Under the pieces are notes generated by a model. The model was not told where the DNA came from and searched no databases. It worked only from the letters and a program-made list of their open reading frames with translations. A stretch of 16,049 nt of DNA, from assembly GCA_021413405.1 (NCBI GenBank), contig JAIOQL010000297.1:1-16049 (forward strand). The letters run 5' to 3'. The translations under genes and the position numbers were made by a program. Below are positions 1 to 6,868 of the stretch, one piece after another. Position 1 is the stretch's first letter. Each line of letters starts with the position of its first letter. The DNA is from Leptospira sp. (GTDB lineage Bacteria > Spirochaetota > Leptospiria > Leptospirales > Leptospiraceae).

Positions 1-789
1 GGCATCATGCATTGCGTGGAGAACACTATTATAATTTGTGTAGGTTTGATAGAAGATTAAAGATGAAGTACCTGATACTGATGCGGCTGGTCCAGTCAAA
101 ATAGAATTCAGAACCACCGGTTGGGTTACAAAAGTATTAAATATTTTTTTTTGCAAAGCCTGGTTTGCGTTATCGTGAGCCACGCTCAATCCTTCCCCGG
201 CTACAATTCCCATAATAAATAATGTTGTATAAAGACCTCCCGGGAATCCTTCCTTTGCATAAATTTGCCCCCAACCAGGTATAATCGCAGATCTCCAAAT
301 CAGGTCGAGAGGGCTTCTTTTCCTTGTGTAATATTCCTTCCAATCGGATTTCATTTCTACAAACTTTTCCATATCCTGTATCCGTTTTTCCAGTTGTGAA
401 ATTTTCTCCCGCAATTCTTCATCAGTACGCGGAGCAGTCTGCGTTTTTTCAAGATTCAATTTTTCAAGTTCCTTTTCAAGTGCAACAATCCTTTCAAGTT
501 CAAGTGCTCTCAACTCCTCCGGACTGACCGCTTTCTCTTTTTTGGAAGCTTCAAGGGCCTGGGCTTCCAGTTGTTTTTTCTGCTGCGCCGAAGCATTGTA
601 TAAAACTTTGAATATTTGCTTCTTTGGAATATTTGTTTCCTTGTTTCCAGTAAGCACCCTTATAGAATCAGGAGATTGCTTCACAATTTTCCCTTCTATT
701 GACTTACCGGTTTTAAAAATGATGGTCTCGGCAAAAAGCTGGAATGAAAAAGTTAACATTGTAAAAATTATTGCTATTGAATGGTTCAT
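1..789 (-). CDS. Secreted/envelope protein with DUF5683-like C-terminal region, partial (C-terminus beyond window edge)
   Basis: The frame is open for 263 codons from ATG at 789-787 to base 1 with no stop, so the gene continues outside the window. Residues 1-20 look like a signal peptide (MNHS, then a hydrophobic IAIIFTMLTFSFQLFA stretch, with likely cleavage before ETIIF). Residues 21-65 have the ETIIFKTGKSIEGKIV pattern of small beta-rich modules common in spirochaete envelope proteins. Residues 66-148 are rich in E, K and L and likely form a coiled coil. Residues 160-200 (LIWRSAIIPGWGQIYAKEGF, then a hydrophobic stretch) resemble the DUF5683 'PGxGQIY' membrane-associated motif. Function is unknown; an envelope location is inferred. 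There is no clear Shine-Dalgarno site. An in-frame ATG at codon 11 is possible but would cut the signal peptide. Confidence 0.8.
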   Translation of the reverse strand, partial: MNHSIAIIFTMLTFSFQLFAETIIFKTGKSIEGKIVKQSPDSIRVLTGNKETNIPKKQIFKVLYNASAQQKKQLEAQALEASKKEKAVSPEELRALELERIVALEKELEKLNLEKTQTAPRTDEELREKISQLEKRIQDMEKFVEMKSDWKEYYTRKRSPLDLIWRSAIIPGWGQIYAKEGFPGGLYTTLFIMGIVAGEGLSVAHDNANQALQKKIFNTFVTQPVVLNSILTGPAASVSGTSSLIFYQTYTNYNSVLHAMHDA

Positions 790-793
790 TGGA

Positions 794-824
794 AATATAT
801 TGATATCCGGAAAACGCAAGTCAA
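794..824 (-). promoter_or_regulatory. Possible promoter of the DUF5683-like gene
   Basis: On the minus strand, TTGACT (824-819) is followed after 19 nt by TATATT (799-794). The -35 is a good match and the -10 matches at 5 of 6 positions, but the spacer is longer than usual. If used, transcription would begin almost at the ATG at 789, giving a leaderless or near-leaderless mRNA. That would fit the missing ribosome binding site. Confidence 0.3.
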
Positions 825-888
825 TAGAATTTTCATATTTATAGAATCGTTTTACTGAAAGTTCCGTTTTAGCTAATCAATTATTTAC

Positions 889-919
889 TTTTTTCCCCGG
901 CATCCCCGGATTGAAAAAA
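889..919. promoter_or_regulatory. Imperfect palindrome upstream of pyk (possible operator or hairpin)
   Basis: A 7-base arm TTTTTTC (889-895) pairs with GAAAAAA (913-919). Inside it CCGG (897-900) pairs with CCGG (906-909) around a 5-nt loop. It is not a terminator in either direction because no T-run follows the stem. It overlaps a possible pyk -35 (TTGAAA, 911-916, with a weak TTTTAG or TTTAGC -10 about 17-18 nt later). A DNA-binding regulator site is therefore conceivable. The remainder of 790-954 shows nothing else clear. Confidence 0.35.
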
Positions 920-960
920 TCATTACTTGCCGATTTTAGCCGAAAATGTAATTTGTGGGT

Positions 961-2394
961 ATGAAAGAATACCTGCATGTAAATAAGAAAACAAAAATCG
1001 TATGTACAATTGGCCCGGCATCGGCATCTGAAGACGTAATTACCGCATTGATTGAAGCTGGCATGGATGTTGCGCGAATGAATTTTTCACATTCTGATCA
1101 TAGCACTCACAAGAAAACTTTCGACCTGTTGCGCAAATGCGAAGAAAAAGCCGGTAGAACTATCGGGATCCTGGGTGATTTGCAGGGCCCTAAAATAAGA
1201 ACAGGGAAATTTCAATCCGGGCCGGTAGAACTCAGGACTGGCGATAAAATAACGATAAATACACTGGCAGATTTTCCGGGCACAAAGGAAGAGATTGGAT
1301 GCACCTATCCAAACCTGATTTCCGATCTGGATGTGGGACACAAGGTGATTATCGATGACGGAAAACTTGTACTGAAAGTTGTTTCAAAAACGAATGATAA
1401 AGCCCTCCTTGAAACAGTAATCGGTGGGCTTCTAAAAGATAACAAAGGAATCAATCTCCCCGGCACACCTGTCACCGCTCCGGCCTTGTCGGAAAAAGAC
1501 ATTGCTGACCTGAAGTTTGCACTTTCACTTGGTGTTGATTATATTGCATTAAGTTTTGTGAGAAGAGCTTCTGACCTTGCACTGGCAAAAGAATTTATGA
1601 AAGATACTTTCACCGGGCTGATCGCAAAAATCGAAAGACCGGAGGCCATCACAAACATTGACGAAATTATTTCGGCATGCGACGGGATAATGATTGCGAG
1701 GGGGGATATGGGAGTTGAACTCGAAACCGAAAAGGTACCGATCATTCAGAAGGAACTGATCCGGAAAATGAACGAAATTGGAAAACCTGTAATCACCGCT
1801 ACACAAATGCTTGAATCAATGATTGATAACCCGAGACCGACAAGAGCAGAAGCAAGTGATGTTGCCAACGCAGTGATTGATGGAACAGATGCAGTGATGC
1901 TTTCCGCAGAATCTGCAAGCGGAAAATATCCGGTAGAATCTGTAAAAATTATGAAGAAAATCATTTGCGAAGCGGAAACTATTTCCGCAATTCATTTGAA
2001 AAAACGAAAAGATATCCGGTCGCTTGAAGAAATTGAAAGGACAGCTCTTGGAACGGCTTCTGAAAGAATATCACATGCAATTCATGCAAAGGCGATTGTT
2101 AATTTCACAAGGAGTGGATACTCAGCACGCCTGGCTTCTGAATTCCGTCCAAACTCACCGATTTATTCTTTCACTCCTTTTCTTATGACAGGAAGAAAAA
2201 TGAATCTATATAGAGGTGTTTATCCGTTCGTAATGCCGATGATGGATAAATTTAATGATATGATCAGTTTCATGAGCAGGAAACTGATTGCAGAAAAGTT
2301 GATCGAGGTTGGTGACACAGTGGTTATTCTTGCCGGTGCTCCCGGAGGCGATGCAAACACAGTTGATTTTATCCAGATCTATAAAATAAAATGA
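961..2394 (+). CDS. pyk: Pyruvate kinase
   Basis: Converts phosphoenolpyruvate and ADP to pyruvate and ATP in the cytoplasm, the last step of glycolysis. The 477-residue length is normal. Visible motifs, numbered from ATG 961: KTKIVCTIGPAS near the N-terminus, LQGPKIRTG at 74-82 entering the B domain, the signature KIERPEA at 223-229 (catalytic Lys, metal-binding Glu), ARGDMGVE at 246-253, TATQMLESM at 279-287 and PTRAEASDVANA after it. The C-terminal effector-type domain is present. A GTG at 955 is in frame and adds two residues; ATG 961 is preferred, but neither has a strong Shine-Dalgarno site. Lys78 in GPKIRTG occupies the position that is Glu in potassium-dependent enzymes. The gene is divergent from the envelope-protein gene and convergent with mscS, with only 3 nt between the two stops. 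Confidence 0.97.
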   Translation: MKEYLHVNKKTKIVCTIGPASASEDVITALIEAGMDVARMNFSHSDHSTHKKTFDLLRKCEEKAGRTIGILGDLQGPKIRTGKFQSGPVELRTGDKITINTLADFPGTKEEIGCTYPNLISDLDVGHKVIIDDGKLVLKVVSKTNDKALLETVIGGLLKDNKGINLPGTPVTAPALSEKDIADLKFALSLGVDYIALSFVRRASDLALAKEFMKDTFTGLIAKIERPEAITNIDEIISACDGIMIARGDMGVELETEKVPIIQKELIRKMNEIGKPVITATQMLESMIDNPRPTRAEASDVANAVIDGTDAVMLSAESASGKYPVESVKIMKKIICEAETISAIHLKKRKDIRSLEEIERTALGTASERISHAIHAKAIVNFTRSGYSARLASEFRPNSPIYSFTPFLMTGRKMNLYRGVYPFVMPMMDKFNDMISFMSRKLIAEKLIEVGDTVVILAGAPGGDANTVDFIQIYKIK

Positions 2395-2397
2395 AAA

Positions 2398-3273
2398 TTA
2401 AATCAGAATTATATCGGGATGGGAACTAAAAGCGAGCAGGACTGCTCTTGAAACTGTAGTCCGATGCCATCTCTTCTCCCGGATCGGAGTCAGGTAGCGC
2501 AAAGAAAGGACGATCTTTTTCTCTTCGATCGTTGTGTACACAATCGGGGTTGTCTTGCCAAGACGCACAAGATAGTTTTTCGATAACTCCCTGATCTTTT
2601 CACTGAACATCCTCGAATCGAGAACCGATTCATTCAGTAAAATTTGGGAACACAATTCCTCTGCTTTTTTCCAGTCCGAATCATTCGAAATGCAAATCCG
2701 GAGTTCATCCCAAACGAAATCCATTTTTTGCGAAACTACAAACGTTTTATGCAGAACAATTATATGATTTGGAAAGTGAACCAGCCTGTTTGTCGACTGA
2801 TCAACGTGAAATTCCTGGTTGAGTTCCATTAGAGTGAATCTCATGAGACCGATATTTATTACATCGCCTTTCACTCCATCAATTTCGATCCTGTCACCAA
2901 CTTCAAATCCATTGCTCCCATGGATAAAGAACCATCCGACAAAATTCAAAGTGACATCCTTCATCGTGACGACAATACCAACGGCAGTCAAACCAAGGAT
3001 TGTTGGAAGATGTTCCAGTTTGGAAAAGAAGAACGGGAATGAACTGACTCCTGCAATTGCAACAAAGACAGTCCGTGCAATTCTGCGCCGGTTATAAAGA
3101 TCCGCCGTTTCGGCTGCCGGACTGAGTTTGTCCAAAAGAAATATTACCAGTTTCTGAAAAAGGAAAACAAGAACAATGAAATAAAAATAAAGCACAAGCT
3201 CTTCATGAAACTCTTTCTGGTTTTTATGAAAAAGATAAACCGGATTTAGAAATAAAAATTCCTGGAATTCCAT
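2398..3273 (-). CDS. MscS-family mechanosensitive ion channel
   Basis: A 291-residue protein, close to E. coli MscS (286). Predicted membrane segments lie at about residues 25-48, 64-84 and 88-116; the third is the pore-lining candidate (ILGLTAVGIVVTMKDVTLNF). It runs into the MscS beta-domain motif GFEVGDRIEIDGVKGDVINIG at about 122-142, which matches the family pattern 'pFxvGDxVxvxgxxGxVxxI'. LVHFPNHII near 164-172 corresponds to the 'ipN' strand of the family. The likely role is release of solutes on hypo-osmotic shock in the inner membrane. The pore helix is richer in bulky residues than the Gly/Ala-packed TM3 of E. coli MscS, so conductance may differ. ATG at 3273 starts 1 nt after the aroB stop, implying translational coupling. 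Confidence 0.85.
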   Translation of the reverse strand: MEFQEFLFLNPVYLFHKNQKEFHEELVLYFYFIVLVFLFQKLVIFLLDKLSPAAETADLYNRRRIARTVFVAIAGVSSFPFFFSKLEHLPTILGLTAVGIVVTMKDVTLNFVGWFFIHGSNGFEVGDRIEIDGVKGDVINIGLMRFTLMELNQEFHVDQSTNRLVHFPNHIIVLHKTFVVSQKMDFVWDELRICISNDSDWKKAEELCSQILLNESVLDSRMFSEKIRELSKNYLVRLGKTTPIVYTTIEEKKIVLSLRYLTPIREKRWHRTTVSRAVLLAFSSHPDIILI

Positions 3274-3274
3274 C

Positions 3275-4366
3275 CTAAGCCAGTTTCGCCTGTTTATTCA
3301 ATGCTTCAAGTATTTCCATTTCAGAGATCGCATTGCCCCATGTTGGTTCTCCTACTTTTTTCAGAAGAACAAACTTCAGGATGCGATTTTCTGTTTTTTT
3401 ATCATGTTGCATATGCCGGATAATTTTCTCCGGTCTAGTCTGGTCACGGAATGGAAGAGTGTATTTTTTCATTATCTCTATCGCAATATCCAAAACCGGA
3501 GATGGAAGTCCTTCTTTTTCAACAGAAAGGAACAGCGCGGTGACCAGACCGATGGAAACAGCCTCTCCGTGCGAATATTTTTCGTAGTTTGTTGCAGACT
3601 CTATCGCATGCGCTGTGGTGTGACCGAGATTCAGGACAGCCCTCTTGCCTGTTTCTTTTTCATCTTCCGCAACAACACTTGCTTTGTACCTGACCGATTC
3701 AGAAATAAATATCCTGGTGATCTCAGACAAAGCAGTGACATCACTAAATGAATGGTTTTTCATTACTTCAAATAACGTTCCTCCTGACAACAGAGAATGT
3801 TTCAGGACTTCGGCAAGTCCGCATCTCCATTCTTTTTTGGGAAGAGTCCCCAGGGCAAAAAGCGGAGCATATACAAGTAGCGGCTGATAAAATGCTCCGA
3901 CCATATTCTTTCCGCGATCAAGGTTCACTGCAACCTTTCCTCCCACAGAAGAATCTACGCACGCAAGTAGAGTCGTTGGAATCTGAATAAATCTTATCCC
4001 GCGAAGAAAAGTAGCTGCAACGAATCCCGCGTAGTCCCCGACCACGCCACCGCCAAGTGCAAGGATTACAGACTTTCTGTCCGCACCGGCCGTGAGAAGT
4101 TCATGGTATGTTTTCTTTAGTTTGTCTATATGTTTGTTCTTCTCTTTCCCCGGAATATAAATGATATGAATTTCAATTTTTAATCCGGAGATTTCTTTCA
4201 GAAGATCTTTCAGAAAAAGTGAAGCGATCTTTTTTTCAGTAATTACAATATATCTGGAAACTCCAGGGAATTTTGCCAGCTCTTCCGAAAGTCCGCGAAA
4301 ATCTTCATGCAGCAAAATATTGTAGTCGGTGTTCCCGAATTTAATTCTTTCAGCAGATAACAGCAT
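3275..4366 (-). CDS. aroB: 3-dehydroquinate synthase
   Basis: Second step of the shikimate pathway: cyclises DAHP to 3-dehydroquinate, using NAD and a divalent metal in the cytoplasm. The protein has 363 residues, normal for the family. The NAD-binding glycine run LALGGGVVGD is at 102-111 and the substrate/NAD loop CVDSSVGGKVAVN at 136-148. The expected metal ligands are all visible: Glu186 in GLAEVLKH, His249 in LGHTTAHAIE and His266 in YSHGEAV. The stop is TAG and the start is ATG. The ATG shares one base with the TGA of the upstream NUDIX gene (TGATG), so the gene is probably translated by coupling. It is the third gene of the rnc-NUDIX-aroB-mscS chain. Confidence 0.97.
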   Translation of the reverse strand: MLLSAERIKFGNTDYNILLHEDFRGLSEELAKFPGVSRYIVITEKKIASLFLKDLLKEISGLKIEIHIIYIPGKEKNKHIDKLKKTYHELLTAGADRKSVILALGGGVVGDYAGFVAATFLRGIRFIQIPTTLLACVDSSVGGKVAVNLDRGKNMVGAFYQPLLVYAPLFALGTLPKKEWRCGLAEVLKHSLLSGGTLFEVMKNHSFSDVTALSEITRIFISESVRYKASVVAEDEKETGKRAVLNLGHTTAHAIESATNYEKYSHGEAVSIGLVTALFLSVEKEGLPSPVLDIAIEIMKKYTLPFRDQTRPEKIIRHMQHDKKTENRILKFVLLKKVGEPTWGNAISEMEILEALNKQAKLA

Positions 4367-4830
4367 CAGTCAGCAATCCATCGGCTTTTTACGAAGTTAC
4401 CTTTTTTGATGATAGCATTTTTGATAAGAAAATTTTTCATGTCAGGTCTCAGGTCCATTTTTTTTATCTCTACTCTGGAAAAATATCCAAATCCTGTAAT
4501 TGATTTTTCACTTTCTGAAATTACCGGGACCAGGTTTTTCACCTCAACAGAAAACACTACCTGGATTATGTGCCTCTTCTTTTCCGGATCAATGCTTTCG
4601 TTGAGAATCAGGAAATCGCAATTTGTGAGCTCCAGGTTGAGTTCTTCTTTGAGTTCCCTGCCTAGGGCTTCTGTAAGACTTTCCCCGAATTCAACTCCTC
4701 CCCCCGGCAAGAGCCAGTAGGAGGAATTTTTCTTTTTTTGCTGAATGAGTAATATTTCATTTTTCTGGTTTGGAATTAAAGCTGCGACTCTAACCCGAAG
4801 GTTCTTTTTTGTTCCAAAGAATTCAATCAT
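4366..4830 (-). CDS. NUDIX hydrolase
   Basis: A 154-residue protein with a Nudix box at about 44-66. The pattern G-x5-E-x7-REL-x-EE is complete (Gly44, Glu50, Arg58, Glu59, Glu62, Glu63), but the Gly that usually follows is Asn65. Metal-binding glutamates are intact, so pyrophosphohydrolase activity on a nucleoside-diphosphate-linked substrate is expected. The substrate cannot be read from the sequence. The start overlaps the rnc stop by 4 nt (ATGA) and the stop overlaps the aroB start by 1 nt. Placement after rnc makes a role in RNA or nucleotide housekeeping possible, but that is only inference from context. Confidence 0.9.
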   Translation of the reverse strand: MIEFFGTKKNLRVRVAALIPNQKNEILLIQQKKKNSSYWLLPGGGVEFGESLTEALGRELKEELNLELTNCDFLILNESIDPEKKRHIIQVVFSVEVKNLVPVISESEKSITGFGYFSRVEIKKMDLRPDMKNFLIKNAIIKKGNFVKSRWIAD

Positions 4831-5576
4831 GCTAACTTCAATTTCCGGAGTGCGTTATGCGCCGCAGCCTGATCGGCCTTGCGTTTGTTTTTGCCGAATC
4901 CCTCAGCAGAAACTGCTTCCCGCAGAAACACGTGAACAGTAAATATCTTATCATGATCGGGCCCTGTTTCCGAAATTACCTTATACACAGGAACGGCTTT
5001 ATATTTTTTCTGACTATATTCCTGGAGAATAGTTTTGTAATCTTTGATGTCTTCTATTTCTTCGAGATTATCTACGAAGGAGGCAAGATATTTGATAATA
5101 AATTTCCGGCAACTTTCAAGACCCTGATCCAGGTAGATCGCTCCGAGCAATGCTTCCAGAACATTTGCCTGGTTACTTGCCCTATCTGCCCCCCCGGTTT
5201 CCTTTTCTCCCTTGCCTAAGAGGATGAATTTTCCAAGAGAAAGATCCCGTGCAATTCGCGAGAGAGCCTCCTCCGAAACAATCCTGGCTTTAATTTTTGC
5301 GAGCTTTCCCTCAGGGTAATTTTCAAACCTTGTATATAAATATTCATTTGCAAGCAGACCGAGAACAGAATCCCCCAAATATTCCAGCCTTTCGTTGTGT
5401 GGCCAACTCTTTCCCATTTCGTTAAAATAGGAACTATGAGTGAACGCAACATTCAATAATTGCAAGTCTCTGAATTTTATACTGATTAGTGCTGAAAGGG
5501 ATTGTAACGATTTAAACCGTTCTTCCGGGAGTTCTGTAGGCTGTGGATCTTTTTTTGCTTTGGTTTTTTTTATCAA
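4827..5576 (-). CDS. rnc: Ribonuclease III
   Basis: Double-strand-specific endoribonuclease that matures rRNA and processes structured mRNAs. It has 249 residues. The catalytic domain carries the signature NERLEYLGDSVL at 61-72 (Glu65, Asp69) and NVLEALLGAIYLD at 138-150 with Glu141. A dsRNA-binding domain covers about 178-246 (DYKTILQEYSQ to KADQAAAHNAL). Asn138 stands where E. coli has Asp114, a metal ligand; Asn occurs there in some other lineages. No ATG or GTG is available: an in-frame TAG at 5606-5604 limits the frame, and TTG at 5576 is the only usual start that keeps the N-terminal helix. No Shine-Dalgarno site precedes it, because the upstream bases are the U-tract of the acpP terminator. 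It heads the chain rnc-NUDIX-aroB-mscS. Confidence 0.95.
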   Translation of the reverse strand: MIKKTKAKKDPQPTELPEERFKSLQSLSALISIKFRDLQLLNVAFTHSSYFNEMGKSWPHNERLEYLGDSVLGLLANEYLYTRFENYPEGKLAKIKARIVSEEALSRIARDLSLGKFILLGKGEKETGGADRASNQANVLEALLGAIYLDQGLESCRKFIIKYLASFVDNLEEIEDIKDYKTILQEYSQKKYKAVPVYKVISETGPDHDKIFTVHVFLREAVSAEGFGKNKRKADQAAAHNALRKLKLA

Positions 5577-5605
5577 AAAAATAAAAAGGGCTCTATTCGA
5601 GCCCT
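5574..5605 (-). terminator. Intrinsic terminator after acpP
   Basis: On the minus strand, AGGGCTC (5605-5599) pairs with GAGCCCT (5593-5587) around a 5-nt loop. A run of five T, an A, then more T's follows to about 5574. It starts about 14 nt after the acpP stop. The tail overlaps the TTG start of rnc, so transcripts entering rnc either read through this terminator or start very close to it. Confidence 0.88.
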
Positions 5606-5618
5606 AAGGTGAAAATAA

Positions 5619-5852
5619 TCAGGACTTCAGTTTATCTATGTATTTTGCAACGTCACCGACAGTCTGGATTTTTTCTGCATCTTCATCAGAAATTTCAATC
5701 CCAAACTCTTCTTCCAGCGCCATAACAAGTTCAACTGTATCTAAAGAATCTGCACCAAGATCATCAATGAAATGAGCTTCTGGTGTAACTTCTGATTCAT
5801 CTACACCCAATTGTTCAACGATGATCGCTTTAATTTTTTCTAAATCTGCCAT
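5619..5852 (-). CDS. acpP: Acyl carrier protein
   Basis: A 77-residue acidic four-helix protein that carries acyl chains on a 4'-phosphopantetheine arm during fatty-acid synthesis. The attachment serine is Ser36 in GADSLDTVEL. Length and motif are typical of type II AcpP. The start is firm: GGAGGAAA lies 6-7 nt before ATG 5852. acpP follows fabG in the usual order but is separated by 237 nt. It is flanked by its own leader hairpin, a plausible promoter and a strong terminator, so it is likely to be expressed independently and at a high level. Confidence 0.98.
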   Translation of the reverse strand: MADLEKIKAIIVEQLGVDESEVTPEAHFIDDLGADSLDTVELVMALEEEFGIEISDEDAEKIQTVGDVAKYIDKLKS

Positions 5853-5866
5853 ATACTTTCCTCCGG

Positions 5867-5882
5867 CCCACCTATAGGCGGG
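5867..5882 (-). promoter_or_regulatory. Leader hairpin immediately before the acpP ribosome binding site
   Basis: In the minus-strand RNA, CCCGCC and GGUGGG form a 6-bp stem (one G-U pair) with loop UAUA. It ends 2 nt before the GGAGGAAA site of acpP. It does not mask the ribosome site. It could protect the 5' end of an abundant short mRNA or serve as a binding site. The regulatory role is inference. Confidence 0.45.
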
Positions 5883-5894
5883 TTAATTTTTATT

Positions 5895-5923
5895 ATTACA
5901 CCATTCACTTTTGTATTTAAAAA
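5895..5923 (-). promoter_or_regulatory. Possible acpP promoter
   Basis: On the minus strand, TGTAAT (5900-5895) is preceded by TGG, giving an extended -10 (TGGTGTAAT). The -35 position, 17 nt upstream, reads TTTTTA (5923-5918), a weak match. A start about 7 nt after the -10 would give a leader of roughly 36 nt containing the hairpin and the strong ribosome site. Confidence 0.35.
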
Positions 5924-5963
5924 AAGTAAAAAGTATTAGTGGATATTCAATAAAAATATCCAC
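5919..5963 (-). terminator. Possible terminator of the rpmF-plsX-fabG unit
   Basis: A perfect 9-bp stem GTGGATATT/AATATCCAC (5963-5955 with 5947-5939) has a 7-nt loop. It is followed on the minus strand by TAATAC and then two T-runs (5932-5928 and 5925-5919). The T-runs begin 6 nt after the stem and the stem has moderate G+C, so termination would be weaker than after acpP. The T-run also overlaps the proposed acpP -35. Confidence 0.45.
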
Positions 5964-5966
5964 CGA

Positions 5967-6009
5967 TTTATGACGCTCTTAAATTCAAAAAAATTTGGCA
6001 AGTCATAAA
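5967..6009. repeat. Inverted repeat in the fabG-acpP gap
   Basis: TTTATGAC (5967-5974) and GTCATAAA (6002-6009) are perfect 8-base arms. Inside them AAATT (5981-5985) and AATTT (5992-5996) can pair to extend the structure, with an internal loop between. There is no coding frame here. It may be RNA structure in the fabG 3' end or a protein-binding palindrome. The rest of 6010-6089 is A+T-rich without a clear signal. Confidence 0.4.
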
Positions 6010-6089
6010 CAAACTTTTTTTAACCTTCCGTAAATTTATTTTAAGAGACAAATAATTTCCTGAATCTCAAAAAGAAATTGGAAATATTC

Positions 6090-6848
6090 TTAATGCCCAC
6101 CACCCGGCAGGAATCCACCACCGTTAACATCAAGAATATGGGCTGTTATAAACGAAGAAGCATCACTTGCAAGAAATGCAACAGCATTTGCGATATCTTC
6201 CGGTAGTCCGGCCCTCTTTAACGGAATTGCATTGATCATTCCCGCTTTAATATTTTCAGGAATTGCGGCAGTCATATCAGTAGCAATAAATCCCGGTGCA
6301 ATTGCATTTACTCTAATCCCGCGGGAAGCCAATTCGAGAGCACAAGCCTTCGTAAATCCAATAACGCCCGCTTTTGATGCAGAATAATTTGTCTGTCCAA
6401 TATTCCCGTTCTCACCTGAAATAGACGATAAATTTATGATGGCGCCGCTTTTTTGCTTTAGCATATATTTGATCGCGGCCTGAGTACAGGTGAAAGTTCC
6501 TGTAAGATTCACTGCAATTACGGCGTCCCACTGTTCTTTTTTCATTCTCATGAGCAAAGTATCTTTTGTGATTCCGGCATTGTTTACGAGAATATCGACT
6601 GAGCCGAATTCTTTTTGACATGCATCAACAAGAGCTACCGCATCTTCTTCTTTGGACACATCACATTTCACAGCAATTGCCTTGTATCCTTTTCCCTTGA
6701 GTTCTTCCACACAGGCTTTTGTCTGCTCTTCGTTCAGATCAGCAATGACAAGGTTTGCTCCAAGAGAGCCTAATTTTAAAGCGATTCCCTTACCTATTCC
6801 GCGTGCGCCACCTGTTACAATTGCGCTTTTATTTTTTAGATCGATCAT
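6090..6848 (-). CDS. fabG: 3-oxoacyl-[acyl-carrier-protein] reductase
   Basis: NADPH-dependent reduction of beta-ketoacyl-ACP to beta-hydroxyacyl-ACP in type II fatty-acid synthesis. It is a 252-residue short-chain dehydrogenase. The cofactor motif TGGARGIG is at 12-19 and NNAG at 89-92. The catalytic tetrad is complete: Asn114, Ser142, Tyr155 and Lys159 (YSASK). The C-terminus adds a short FLPGGGH tail beyond the usual end. AAGGAG lies about 9 nt before ATG 6848, which supports the start. The start is 20 nt after the plsX stop. Position between plsX and acpP supports the FabG assignment over other short-chain dehydrogenases. Confidence 0.95.
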   Translation of the reverse strand: MIDLKNKSAIVTGGARGIGKGIALKLGSLGANLVIADLNEEQTKACVEELKGKGYKAIAVKCDVSKEEDAVALVDACQKEFGSVDILVNNAGITKDTLLMRMKKEQWDAVIAVNLTGTFTCTQAAIKYMLKQKSGAIINLSSISGENGNIGQTNYSASKAGVIGFTKACALELASRGIRVNAIAPGFIATDMTAAIPENIKAGMINAIPLKRAGLPEDIANAVAFLASDASSFITAHILDVNGGGFLPGGGH

Positions 6849-6868
6849 TTATTTTTCTCCTTTTTGAA

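Noticed and set aside
324..844. Plus-strand open frames of 67 and 100 codons
   Set aside because: They lie opposite the continuous 263-codon minus-strand frame that has a signal peptide and recognisable motifs; their composition is that of antisense shadows.
955..960. GTG start for pyk
   Set aside because: In frame but without a better ribosome site than ATG 961; adds only two residues. Left as an alternative.
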